52,856 nt of DNA, from the IMG/VR virus record IMGVR_UViG_3300028399_000002, positions 1-52,856 of that record, one strand, 5' to 3'. The notes under the pieces are model-generated. The model did not search any database. It had not been told where the DNA came from and worked only from the letters and a program-made list of their open reading frames with translations. The DNA comes from a virus. Positions 32,192 to 39,340 of this stretch are shown piece by piece (within the stretch, counting starts at the first letter, position 1; each line of letters starts with the position of its first letter). Both the position numbers and the translations under genes were made by a program.

Positions 32192-32812
32192 TTAGTAAAT
32201 TAGACCAAGCGATTCAACGGCTTTTTTGAATTCCTTCATTAGTTCAGGTAATCTTTTCAGTAAGGCTTTTTTATCTCGTAACTGTTCTAATGTTGCATCT
32301 GGCCATAGTGCGCTTTTCCGTGCAAGTTCTAAATTTGGCCCTTTTGCCATAGGATTAGGGAAAAGCTCAAATTTTGCAAGTTTCCCGTATTTTCTTCTCA
32401 TCTCTTCCACTTCGTGAGGATCACATACTTTGATAAATACTCCTTCTAAGTATAAACAACGTTTACCTATGTCCACAGGTATCTTACTGGCGTGGTAGAG
32501 TGTATTCTCCAAGTAATACAATGGTCCGTCTGTGGTACATCCATGCCACTGGAGAAAAGGTCTTAGCCACGGAATATGTTTTGATATATCATCGTGGATT
32601 GATCCGCATGATATCAACACATATTTGTCATGCTTGTATTCACATAATTTGCCCGTAATGGCAAACGTGTTATGTCCATTACCGCAACGATCGTCGTGGC
32701 GGACTTCAGCAACAATGCGGTATGACTTACCGCCTTGCCTGTAATCCTTCTTGACTTCAAAGTATTGATACTTCAGTCTTTTGGACTCTGGCAATTCTAT
32801 GTTGTATTTCAT
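32192..32812 (-). CDS. Conserved-looking phage protein
   Basis: ATG at 32812 has GGAGG at the right distance; an earlier ATG (32818) is too close. The 206 residues include NTFAITGKLCEYK, CGSIHDDISKHIPWL, WHGCTTDGPLYYLENTLYHA and LWPDATLEQLRDKKALLKRLP. This set of motifs is familiar to me from many phage and prophage proteins without known function. The C-terminal helix pair is typical. Confidence 0.7.
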   Translation of the reverse strand: MKYNIELPESKRLKYQYFEVKKDYRQGGKSYRIVAEVRHDDRCGNGHNTFAITGKLCEYKHDKYVLISCGSIHDDISKHIPWLRPFLQWHGCTTDGPLYYLENTLYHASKIPVDIGKRCLYLEGVFIKVCDPHEVEEMRRKYGKLAKFELFPNPMAKGPNLELARKSALWPDATLEQLRDKKALLKRLPELMKEFKKAVESLGLIY

Positions 32813-32836
32813 TATCATACCTCCTTTTAATTTCCG

Positions 32837-32947
32837 TTATCTCCGTGTTATAACGTTGAGTAGTTCTGTACCAAGATAAACTATTCCTGCCACGGTAAAG
32901 ATTCCGGAGAGTAGTATCAGTAAAATTTTTCCTAACTCTATCAGCAT
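32837..32947 (-). CDS. Small single-span membrane protein
   Basis: The 36-residue frame (LIELGKILLILLSGIFTVAG) has one membrane span. AGGAGAT lies 3-8 nt before ATG at 32947. It sits between two other - strand genes of the cassette. Confidence 0.5.
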   Translation of the reverse strand: MLIELGKILLILLSGIFTVAGIVYLGTELLNVITRR

Positions 32948-32955
32948 ATCATCTC

Positions 32956-33366
32956 CTAAATGTTTATGGGTATGTGTTTTTCAAATCTCCACCCAGTCTT
33001 TTTCAGGTAATCCCTTATAGGTTGTAATCTACCTGTAGGATCTCCGGGATCGAGTATATGCCCGTCTTTATAACTTACAGCGTGCCTTGCTCCGGGATAT
33101 TTTCTATCCTTGCGATATAGTATTACTATACCTGTACCCTTTAATTGCGGCAATCTGCCGCGGCGTGGTACAATATCGTATGTTGGAATTCCTTCAATTA
33201 CGTCTGTTCTATGTGGTAAGTATAATTTGAAAAACTGCTTTTGCTGGATTGTATTTAATAGGTAAAAACGGTAGTGTTTCCTCAGTTCCTCAAAGTTGAT
33301 GTTAGGGTCCACTTGCGCAACCGCGGCAAGCAGGCATTCTCTTGATCCCTGTCTTACATGTCTCAT
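32956..33366 (-). CDS. Papain-like cysteine peptidase fold, candidate
   Basis: The 136 residues have RQGSRECLLAAVAQ (Gln-x4-Cys then helix), and later ARHAVSYKDGHILDPGDPTG (His, then Asp) after the strand GTGIVILYR. Cys...His...Asp in this order and spacing fits C39-like/papain-fold peptidases or related hydrolases. The first 14 codons are part of a 44-bp direct repeat. Could be a defence or counter-defence effector; inferred only. Confidence 0.5.
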   Translation of the reverse strand: MRHVRQGSRECLLAAVAQVDPNINFEELRKHYRFYLLNTIQQKQFFKLYLPHRTDVIEGIPTYDIVPRRGRLPQLKGTGIVILYRKDRKYPGARHAVSYKDGHILDPGDPTGRLQPIRDYLKKTGWRFEKHIPINI

Positions 33367-33368
33367 CT
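33325..33368. repeat. 44-bp direct repeat, copy 1
   Basis: Identical over 44 bp to 34549-34592. This copy covers the start codon and first codons of the peptidase-like gene. Confidence 0.95.
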
Positions 33369-33545
33369 TCTCTTACTCCATATTTGTATGAAACCAAAAC
33401 CAAGGATACGTTTGGTTTTAATTACATAGATATGTTTTGATGTTACTTGTATGTTAATGTGAGTTTTATATATCCAATTGCGCAAACCGCCGCATTCATT
33501 CGGCCAAACGCATTCAATTAAAGTTTCTACCAGTTTATATCTCAT
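33363..33545 (-). CDS. Small hypothetical protein
   Basis: The 60-residue protein is coupled to both neighbours by ATGA overlaps (33363-33366 and 33542-33545). It is rich in Ile, Lys and aromatic residues (THINIQVTSKHIYVIKTKR). No family recognised. Confidence 0.55.
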   Translation of the reverse strand: MRYKLVETLIECVWPNECGGLRNWIYKTHINIQVTSKHIYVIKTKRILGFGFIQIWSKRR

Positions 33546-34189
33546 TGCTTTTCACTCCGCTTAGTGTAGATTGTTATGTGTCCTTCACTTCCACCTATTG
33601 CTAATCTTTCATAAGCGATTACCACTTGTTTTCCCGCTTTTATAAGGTTTTTAATTCTACTTATTATATGATTCCGGTTATAAGAGTTTACAAAAACGCG
33701 ATCATGTTCTATATATCCGGCTTCCAGACATTCCGTGTTTCCATAGCTAAAGAACATGCCCGGAATACTTCCTTTTTCTAATTCCTGTAGTGGAATTCCG
33801 TTTTCAAGAATTTCGTTTTGATAACATGACAGGCACAGTATACTGTCATCAACTATTCTATAAAGACTATTAAGACTACAGTTTATCCAATATGTTTTTG
33901 AACATTCATCACAGATAAAAACCCTTTCGGAGTATAGGTCTAAACATGAAGTGCTACAAAAATGTAACACTTCTACATCATCACGAAAAGGTGACTTATA
34001 TACTACCAAGATGTAGGATTTTCGCGCTAAACGTTCATAGCAGTTTTCACATTTTATGTTTAGCCGATCTGTTCTATCGTTTAGGTGTGCCGCAATTTTT
34101 GCGGCACGATCCAAATATAGGTTTTCAAAACTTGGTAGAAGTAACCTACCACGTAGAAGTTTTTTCTCTATGTCTTTAGTGTTAAACAT
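33542..34189 (-). CDS. Cys-rich zinc-binding protein
   Basis: In 215 residues there are three Cys pairs: KCENCYE (about 47-50), HFCSTSC with FICDECSK (about 77-97) and LCLSCYQ (about 118-121), enough for two zinc sites. A C-terminal part (RNHIISRIKNLIKAGKQVVI) looks alpha/beta. HFCS-x-SC resembles treble-clef fingers. Function unknown. Confidence 0.6.
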   Translation of the reverse strand: MFNTKDIEKKLLRGRLLLPSFENLYLDRAAKIAAHLNDRTDRLNIKCENCYERLARKSYILVVYKSPFRDDVEVLHFCSTSCLDLYSERVFICDECSKTYWINCSLNSLYRIVDDSILCLSCYQNEILENGIPLQELEKGSIPGMFFSYGNTECLEAGYIEHDRVFVNSYNRNHIISRIKNLIKAGKQVVIAYERLAIGGSEGHITIYTKRSEKQ

Positions 34190-34535
34190 AGATCGTCTCT
34201 CCTTTCTCTAAATCATAGATTGCCTTTTGGTTATACCTCTTGGCAATCTGTATAGCTTGTTCAAGGGTTTCTACTACTATGACAACATCAAGGTAAGTCA
34301 TGCTTGTAGTTTCGTCTAACCACGTGCCAAGATAATGCTTAGTTTGTGCAAGGCGGTATTTGTAGGCGTAGATATAAGATTCTAAAATGTTTTTCGTTAA
34401 ATACGGATGCTTTTCTTCTACGTCAGGGTATGGTGAGACGACATAACCGCCTGTTGGTACGCTACCGTCAAGCGCGGTTGTCGACCCACCGTTTGCGTGA
34501 TGCGTTTCTATTATTTCTTTTATCAAAATTTCCAT
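34182..34535 (-). CDS. Hypothetical protein
   Basis: ATG at 34535 has AAGGAG 7 nt upstream. The 117 residues include IETHHANGGSTTALDG and a C-terminal MTYLDVVIVVETLEQAIQIA, an alpha/beta pattern. It is the first gene of the cassette after the 44-bp repeat copy 2. No family recognised. Confidence 0.6.
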   Translation of the reverse strand: MEILIKEIIETHHANGGSTTALDGSVPTGGYVVSPYPDVEEKHPYLTKNILESYIYAYKYRLAQTKHYLGTWLDETTSMTYLDVVIVVETLEQAIQIAKRYNQKAIYDLEKGETIYV

Positions 34536-34548
34536 AACTTTTCTCCTT

Positions 34549-34592
34549 GGCAAGCAGGCATTCTCTTGATCCCTGTCTTACATGTCTCATCT
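34549..34592. repeat. 44-bp direct repeat, copy 2
   Basis: Identical to 33325-33368. It carries a truncated start of the peptidase-like gene (14 codons) with no function of its own visible, directly upstream of another gene's ribosome binding site. Confidence 0.95.
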
Positions 34593-34602
34593 CGATTTAA
34601 AT

Positions 34603-34635
34603 AAAAAAGCCCACGGGATATTAAACCCCGTGGGC
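34603..34635 (-). terminator. Rho-independent terminator, leftward
   Basis: On the - strand GCCCACGGG/CCCGTGGGC, 9 perfect pairs, followed by TTTTTTATTT. It ends the two-gene unit 34642-35036. Confidence 0.9.
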
Positions 34636-34641
34636 TCCTCA

Positions 34642-34863
34642 TTAGAGGATTTGGACGGTCCAATAGAACCGTCCATCTCTTCCCTTCCGGGGAATAAACT
34701 CCATGTCGGAGTCATCTCCGGCAAGGGTAGCCATAAACTCCTGAAGGGCCTTGCGGCCTTCAGGCGTTTTGGCCCACTGGCGGGCGGTCATAGGCTGGAT
34801 AACCTTCCAGCCTACAATCCGCCCGTTTTCTATGATTGCTTGCTTAACTGGTCCACTTTTCAT
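34642..34863 (-). CDS. Small hypothetical protein
   Basis: These 73 residues (ENGRIVGWKVIQPMTARQWA, then EGRKALQEFM and GRDGRFYWTV) form a likely alpha/beta protein. The start overlaps the upstream stop (TCAT overlap), with GGGGGAAGGA upstream. No family recognised. Confidence 0.6.
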   Translation of the reverse strand: MKSGPVKQAIIENGRIVGWKVIQPMTARQWAKTPEGRKALQEFMATLAGDDSDMEFIPRKGRDGRFYWTVQIL

Positions 34864-35036
34864 TCCTTCCCCCTTTCTGCCCGTACACGGGCGATTTTGG
34901 AGAGAAGTGCGGAGACTTCACCCACTTCTTCCAAGGTGTAAAGATTGTCCTCTCTCAAACCTTCTTCCCTGATACGGAAGAGGAGAGAGAGTGCATTTTC
35001 TATCATTTCCAATTCTTTTTTTTCCAATTCTATCAT
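34860..35036 (-). CDS. Small helical protein
   Basis: The frame encodes 58 residues from ATG at 35036, 5-9 nt after AGGAGGTAGG. It is helical and charged (IELEKKELEMIENALSLLF). It heads a two-gene unit between a promoter (35064-35091) and a terminator (34603-34635). Confidence 0.65.
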   Translation of the reverse strand: MIELEKKELEMIENALSLLFRIREEGLREDNLYTLEEVGEVSALLSKIARVRAERGKE

Positions 35037-35063
35037 TTCCTACCTCCTTTTTTGTTTTTCTGG

Positions 35064-35091
35064 ATTATAACACAATCAAAACTTTTGTCAA
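35064..35091 (-). promoter_or_regulatory. Consensus sigma-70 promoter, leftward
   Basis: On the - strand TTGACA (35091-35086), a 16-nt spacer and TATAAT (35069-35064). The start near 35057 gives a 21-nt leader. Confidence 0.8.
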
Positions 35092-35371
35092 GTAAAAAAT
35101 AAAAAATTTTTATTTAATAAAATCAAATACTTACAAAATTTTTACTTGCAAGCAACGTTATTAAAAGTTATTAATCTTGCAATTTGAGTATTCAATGTTC
35201 AATGTTAAGAAGGTTTTGTTAAGTAAAAATCGAAAATTTTTCACTTAAAAATCGCGGTAAGCTTCCTCAGTATTCCATTATATATCTAATAGTATAAGGA
35301 TGTCTGTGTTTTGGATGTCTTAGGATGTTTCTGGTTGTTTCTGGTGTACAACCCACCACCACCCACATTAT

Positions 35372-35386
35372 TGAAAACCATTTTCA
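35372..35386. promoter_or_regulatory. Operator-like dyad, copy 2
   Basis: TGAAAACCATTTTCA; the next copy starts 17 bp further on, close to two helical turns if centre spacing is considered with its 2-bp gap. Confidence 0.6.
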
Positions 35387-35388
35387 AT

Positions 35389-35403
35389 TGAAAACCGTTT
35401 TCA
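35389..35403. promoter_or_regulatory. Operator-like dyad, copy 3
   Basis: TGAAAACCGTTTTCA, tandem with copy 2. Confidence 0.6.
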
Positions 35404-35477
35404 TGCGCGTGCGTGTACAGGTTTAAAATTTTTGATCGTTTTCACGTGCGTACGCGTGCGTGTGTGTACGATAAATT

Positions 35478-35492
35478 TGAAAATCATTTTCA
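35478..35492. promoter_or_regulatory. Operator-like dyad, copy 4
   Basis: TGAAAATCATTTTCA, followed by a half site TGAAAAT 17 bp on. Confidence 0.6.
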
Positions 35493-35635
35493 TTTAGTTT
35501 GAAAATTTTTGGTGTTTGAAGCAAGGGGGGATACCGGATTCGGTTGACGCTTATTTTTAAGGTGATGTTAAACCCACCAACACACGGATTTAAAAACACA
35601 GACAGACACACCCGCGGGCAACACTTATTATTAAC

Positions 35636-35664
35636 TTGACATTTGAATTGAAATATGTTATAAT
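35636..35664 (+). promoter_or_regulatory. Consensus sigma-70 promoter, rightward, first of two
   Basis: TTGACA (35636-35641), a 17-nt spacer and TATAAT (35659-35664). Start near 35671, 13 bp before operator copy 5, so binding there would hinder elongation or initiation. Confidence 0.8.
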
Positions 35665-35683
35665 ATATACATATTTCAGTAAA

Positions 35684-35698
35684 TGAAAGTAATTTTCA
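35684..35698. promoter_or_regulatory. Operator-like dyad, copy 5
   Basis: TGAAAGTAATTTTCA, between two tandem rightward promoters. Confidence 0.6.
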
Positions 35699-35726
35699 TT
35701 TTCTTGAAAATTTACTCATTTTCCTA

Positions 35727-35755
35727 TTGACAATTCGCCGCAATTTTGGTATAAT
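35727..35755 (+). promoter_or_regulatory. Consensus sigma-70 promoter, rightward, second of two
   Basis: TTGACA (35727-35732), a 17-nt spacer and TATAAT (35750-35755). The start near 35762 leaves an 11-nt leader before ATG at 35773, with only AGGA as ribosome binding site. Confidence 0.85.
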
Positions 35756-35772
35756 ATGTCAAGGATTTGAAA

Positions 35773-35928
35773 ATGCCCAAGAAACTTGAGGAAAAGCTGA
35801 AAAGGGAAGCCCGCAAAAAGGGCTTGAAAGGAAAACGGGCTCGCGCTTACGTTTACGGAACGATGCGTGGGACTGGGTGGAAGCCTTCTCGGGAGAAGCG
35901 GCGTAAAAGAAAGAAGAAAAAGCATTAA
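35773..35928 (+). CDS. Small very basic protein
   Basis: The 51-residue frame starts with PKKLEEKLKREARKKGLKG and has AYVYGTMRGTGWKPSRE, then RRKRKKKKH. Small basic phage proteins with VYGT-x-R-x-TGWKPS are common and uncharacterised; nucleic-acid binding is likely. It is the first gene of the rightward block. Confidence 0.65.
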   Translation: MPKKLEEKLKREARKKGLKGKRARAYVYGTMRGTGWKPSREKRRKRKKKKH

Positions 35929-35931
35929 TTA

Positions 35932-35975
35932 GATTTTGACAGGTATCAAGCTTGCCTTGATACTAAGTCAAAATC
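35932..35975 (+). promoter_or_regulatory. Long hairpin upstream of the tRNA, overlapping a promoter-like sequence
   Basis: GATTTTGAC (35932-35940) pairs with GTCAAAATC (35967-35975), and GTATCAAG (35943-35950) with CTTGATAC (35956-35963). The same bases contain TTGACA (35936-35941), 17 nt and GATACT (35959-35964). It can be a promoter with a built-in operator for the tRNA, or a terminator/processing stem. Confidence 0.5.
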
Positions 35976-36003
35976 AAGTTTTCAAATCTGTTTTGGATTT
36001 TGA

Positions 36004-36079
36004 CAGGGTGTAGCTCAATTGGTAGAGCTGGTGCTTTGGGAGCATCAGGCTGGAGGTTCGAGTCCTCCCACCCTGACCA
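36004..36079 (+). tRNA. tRNA-Pro (anticodon UGG)
   Basis: All cloverleaf parts are present: acceptor CAGGGTG/CACCCTG with discriminator A and encoded CCA, D arm GCTC/GAGC, anticodon stem GGTGC/GCATC with loop TTTGGGA, variable AGGCT, and T arm GGAGG-TTCGAGT-CCTCC. The length is 76 nt. C1 at the acceptor end is typical of bacterial tRNA-Pro. It would read CCN/CCA proline codons, which are common in the late genes. Confidence 0.95.
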
Positions 36080-36091
36080 AAGGAGGAAAAA

Positions 36092-36295
36092 TTGGCAAAG
36101 AGAAAGAAAAGTTGCTCTGTTGGAGAAATATCGACACCTCAGAGGAAGAATGTGGACTTGAAGAAGGCCAAAAATGGCTATGTTGTCTCCTCTTGGGATG
36201 GTATGGGAGAGCAGGTTTACATAGCTAAAAACAAGTCTGAGGCTTTGGAGTATGTAAGTAAGATTATGGGGCTGAAATCCAGAGGTAAAAAGTGA
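36092..36295 (+). CDS. Small basic protein
   Basis: TTG start 5 nt after AAAGGAGG, 12 nt behind the tRNA. The 67 residues start AKRKKSCSVGEIS and have NGYVVSSWDGMGEQVYIA and KSEALEYVSKIM, a strand-strand-helix pattern. Probably cotranscribed with the tRNA. Function unknown. Confidence 0.6.
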   Translation: MAKRKKSCSVGEISTPQRKNVDLKKAKNGYVVSSWDGMGEQVYIAKNKSEALEYVSKIMGLKSRGKK

Positions 36296-36369
36296 TGAAA
36301 ATCCTCTTTACTCCTATTATCTGGCTTGTTTGGTTCATGTTCAACTTGGCAAGATGGAAAAAGTCTTAA
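36295..36369 (+). CDS. Possible 24-residue membrane peptide
   Basis: The ATG overlaps the preceding stop (TGATG). ILFTPIIWLVWFMFNLA is a membrane span with a basic C-terminus. Confidence 0.4.
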   Translation: MKILFTPIIWLVWFMFNLARWKKS

Positions 36370-36400
36370 AATTTAGTATTGAAATACGGGAAAATTGGGT

Positions 36401-36421
36401 GTTTAAGCGGTCTAAAATCGA
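36401..36421 (-). repeat. Dispersed 21-bp repeat, copy 3 (inverted)
   Basis: On the - strand TCGATTTTAGACC followed by GCTTAAAC, one mismatch from copy 1. It lies in the gap before the metallopeptidase-like gene. Confidence 0.7.
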
Positions 36422-36484
36422 CGAAAAATTTTTGTACGTAGGTTGATATCTGTAAACTGAAAACTTTTAAATTTTGGTGTTTAA

Positions 36485-37549
36485 ATGGCGGAAAATTTGA
36501 GTCAAAAAATCCCGGCTTCCGAGTTAAAATCCAAGATTCATCCAGGTATGACCTTCCCAGTACCAGATGATGAAGAAACAAGGAGTCTTCTTGATTCTGT
36601 AAATGCGTTTATTGACACGTTTGCGCGGGTATCCGGGGCTTCTTTAGGTCTAAGGCTGGAAAAAACTGCTCAGATCAACGAAAATATTAAGTTTGCGCTG
36701 GGCGATTTTTACAAGAATTACATGCGTTTTGCTTCAAAATTCAGGCAAACTCGGCTGGGAAAGGCGGCTGAAGAGCTGTATTTCCCTAAATTCGTTGCCA
36801 GAATCTACGGTGCCTTTGATGCTGCTCTCGGAGGTAAGCGTTATGCTGACATGACGCCGGAAGAAAGGCAGGCAAGAGAAGAAATGATAGCGCGAGCTAT
36901 GGAAATTTTTGCTCCAGTGGGTACTGTGGAGGCGAGATACATTATTGCTCAAGTAGCAAAAGCACTTCCAAAGACCAGCCGCAAGCTTTCAATACGCATA
37001 ATGAAGTCATTTTTCAAGAAAGTTCCTGCTGAGCAGTTGAAACCAGTTGCTTCATTTACTACTAAGCCTGGTGCTATGCGTGAGTGGGCTGAAAAGTATG
37101 GTTATAATCTTCATAAGGTTAAAAGCTGGCGTGGACTTTCTGTTAAAGCTTCTGGAGCATACGGTATTAGCGGTAAAAAAGGTAGTGATATCATAGTAAA
37201 ACCGATATCTGATCTTTTGGACGAGCAGCGTGTTACAGTTAATGAGTTTGATCCTATTCAAACAAGTATACATGAGCTTGCCCATCCTAAATTAAGAAGT
37301 GTTCTCAGTAATCCTAAATATGAAGCGAGAATAATAGGAAAAGTGTCAAAGATTCTGGAAGAAGAATTTAATAAGATACCTAAAGCTTATCTTGATCCAG
37401 ATGAGGCTTTGGCTTATAATTATGCTCGCAAAAAAATAGTTGATCTTGCTGATGAATATCCGGAACTTTATTTTGAGACAAGAGATTACCCGTATTCAGA
37501 GAAACTTGGTAAGTTTGCTGAAAGATTAATGAGATTTAAGGAGGAATAA
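36485..37549 (+). CDS. Virion-region protein with HExxH motif
   Basis: The 354-residue protein is helical in the first half (to about 170). In the second half it has QTSIHELAHPKLRSVL (His-Glu-x2-His, about residues 263-267), the zinc site of gluzincin/metzincin peptidases, followed by DPDEALAYNYARKK with a possible third ligand Glu. It may be a peptidase of the virion or head region. There is no Shine-Dalgarno sequence before ATG at 36485, so the start is uncertain. Confidence 0.55.
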   Translation: MAENLSQKIPASELKSKIHPGMTFPVPDDEETRSLLDSVNAFIDTFARVSGASLGLRLEKTAQINENIKFALGDFYKNYMRFASKFRQTRLGKAAEELYFPKFVARIYGAFDAALGGKRYADMTPEERQAREEMIARAMEIFAPVGTVEARYIIAQVAKALPKTSRKLSIRIMKSFFKKVPAEQLKPVASFTTKPGAMREWAEKYGYNLHKVKSWRGLSVKASGAYGISGKKGSDIIVKPISDLLDEQRVTVNEFDPIQTSIHELAHPKLRSVLSNPKYEARIIGKVSKILEEEFNKIPKAYLDPDEALAYNYARKKIVDLADEYPELYFETRDYPYSEKLGKFAERLMRFKEE

Positions 37550-38019
37550 TGTCTACAGAGTACAAAACAGAGATTGTAATTTTGCGGTCTGATAAAGATA
37601 CCCATTTTACTGGAAGTCTTGCTCAGGACGCAATGGAGACTGAAAGTATAAACTTTCCTTCAGACTGGAGAACTGCTGGAATTAATTCTTGCATAATTGA
37701 GGGTATTTCAATTCAGTCTGATCAGAACCTTGATTGGGATGTTATTATTTTCTCTGGAAGTGAATATGATAATACTGATCTTGATTTGGATAAGGCTATT
37801 GACTATACGTCTTTTGCGAATACTGTAGGAAAGCAGATAGGTGGTGCGGGACAGTATTATTATCCTCTTGCTTCTTCTCCGTTTAAGATTCCTTATGTGG
37901 ATGAGGATAGGAGTGGTAAGTTGCATGTTGGCCTTGTAAACCGTAGTGCTACTGCTAAAAATGCGGGAGCTACAGGTGAAGTAGTAATAACCTTTATTCT
38001 GCGTCCTGTTTGGGGGTAA
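37549..38019 (+). CDS. Virion protein, unrecognised
   Basis: The 156-residue protein is beta-rich (TEIVILRSDKDTHFTGS, DWDVIIFSGSEYD, GEVVITFILRPVWG). AAGGAGG precedes ATG, which overlaps the previous stop (TAATG). The neighbours are tail-fibre-type genes, so a tail or baseplate component is likely. Confidence 0.55.
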   Translation: MSTEYKTEIVILRSDKDTHFTGSLAQDAMETESINFPSDWRTAGINSCIIEGISIQSDQNLDWDVIIFSGSEYDNTDLDLDKAIDYTSFANTVGKQIGGAGQYYYPLASSPFKIPYVDEDRSGKLHVGLVNRSATAKNAGATGEVVITFILRPVWG

Positions 38020-38022
38020 GAG

Positions 38023-38931
38023 ATGCCAGTAATCCCTAATCAGAATCCAATAGAATCTTTGAAGCAGGAAATAGATAAGCTTACTGCAAGGAAGAATGAA
38101 TTACAGGCTGAGCTTGGTCTACATCTTGATTACAAAAGTTTGAGTGAAGCACTTGAACGTCATAAGAAAATTATAGAGTTTGAAAAGTCTAAACTTAACA
38201 AAGAGTATGAAAGCAGAATAAATCGATTGCAGGTTGAAATAGATTCAATTGTTGAGAGGAAAGAGCGTCTTAATAACCAAGTAAAGCTTTTGGAAGAAAG
38301 GCTTTCTCTACTTATGGAAGATATAAATACTGCTGTAAAGCGCAAGTATGAAGAGAATGTTAAGGCTTCCAAAATTATTGAAAAGGCTGAAGAGAAGGCT
38401 AAGAAGATATTGAAAGATGCTTCTGACAAAGCTGAAAAGATAATAGGTCATGCTAATGCTAAGGAGATACAGGTTGCGGACAATGCTTACAAGGTAGAAC
38501 TTGGCTATAAGCGTCTGAATGAGGAGATGAAGAAACTTGATGCGAAAAAAGAAGCTTTTGAGAAAGAGAAAGAGCATTTTGATTCAGAGAAGAAGAAAAT
38601 TGAGCGTTTGCTTTGTACTGACAAAAATGCTGTTGAAGAGGAAAAGAAAAAGCTTCTTGCGGAGAAAGAGAAACTTTCGGTACTTGAGTCTCAGCTAAAG
38701 GACAAGATGTCAGAGTTTGGTGATAAGCTTTCTGATCTTGAGGAAAAAGAGCGCAAACTTGCTAAAAGGTTTGCTGAACTTGAGGCTAAGTCTTCAGAAC
38801 TTTCAAAGCGTGAAAAAGAGTTTGAGGAAAATAAGAAACTGTTTTCACTTGCTCAGCGTAAGCTAAAAGATCGTGAACGTATAGTAGAAAGAAAAGAACA
38901 GGAGCTTAAGCTGAAAGATGCCGGATATTAA
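38023..38931 (+). CDS. Long coiled-coil protein
   Basis: Nearly all of its 302 residues are charged heptads from about residue 8 to the end (for example LKQEIDKLTARKNELQAELG and ERKLAKRFAELEAKSSELS). It could form a rod of about 40 nm or a structural scaffold in the virion. It overlaps the next gene by 14 nt. No globular domain seen. Confidence 0.65.
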   Translation: MPVIPNQNPIESLKQEIDKLTARKNELQAELGLHLDYKSLSEALERHKKIIEFEKSKLNKEYESRINRLQVEIDSIVERKERLNNQVKLLEERLSLLMEDINTAVKRKYEENVKASKIIEKAEEKAKKILKDASDKAEKIIGHANAKEIQVADNAYKVELGYKRLNEEMKKLDAKKEAFEKEKEHFDSEKKKIERLLCTDKNAVEEEKKKLLAEKEKLSVLESQLKDKMSEFGDKLSDLEEKERKLAKRFAELEAKSSELSKREKEFEENKKLFSLAQRKLKDRERIVERKEQELKLKDAGY

Positions 38932-39340
38932 GCGTATAGTTATACACGATGCGGAGACTGGTGTAGATGCTAATGTAGATTCTGCGGGTAATCTACTCAT
39001 TTACTCTTCTATGCCTACACTTAAATCTGTTTCCGGTGTTGTTTCATCTTCGGGAGACAATACTATAATTTCTGCTGTATCAGGTAAGAAGCTAACTGTA
39101 TACTCTCTAATACTTTCTACTACGACTACTACAGAGACTTTGTGTAAATTTACAGACGGTGCTGGAGGTACTGAACTTTTCCGGGTAGACCTTCAAGCTT
39201 CTTCAGGAACTATTTCGGGAGTATCCAAAACTCTATCACCTCCAGCATACATCTTCCAGGGCTCTGCTGGAAATGCTTTGGTTTTGAATTTAGGTGCTGC
39301 GCAATCAATTCATTATTCTATTTCTTATTGGGAGGAATAA
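38918..39340 (+). CDS. Virion surface or fibre-associated protein
   Basis: The 140 residues start with DIKRIVIHDAETGVDANVD and continue with short beta strands and LVLNLGAAQSIHYSISYWEE at the C-terminus. This pattern (KLTVYSLILS...ALVLNLGAA) is common to small phage proteins placed with tail fibre genes. Confidence 0.55.
   Translation: MPDIKRIVIHDAETGVDANVDSAGNLLIYSSMPTLKSVSGVVSSSGDNTIISAVSGKKLTVYSLILSTTTTTETLCKFTDGAGGTELFRVDLQASSGTISGVSKTLSPPAYIFQGSAGNALVLNLGAAQSIHYSISYWEE

Larger units (their letters stand above)
35092..35635. other. Gene-free control region, candidate replication origin
   Basis: No gene is supported in this stretch. It contains an AT-rich part (35092-35240) with a TTGCAAG/CTTGCAA inverted pair, three operator-like dyads, two alternating purine-pyrimidine tracts (about 35402-35419 and 35443-35470, GCGCGTGCGTG and TACGCGTGCGTGTGTG), and tandem GGATGTCT/TTTCTGG words around 35300-35345. 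It is bounded by outward promoters. An origin or enhancer-like role is inferred. Confidence 0.4.

Noticed and set aside
35300-35500. CRISPR array
   Set aside because: The repeated dyads are 15 bp with irregular spacing of 2 to 190 bp; no spacers of constant size.
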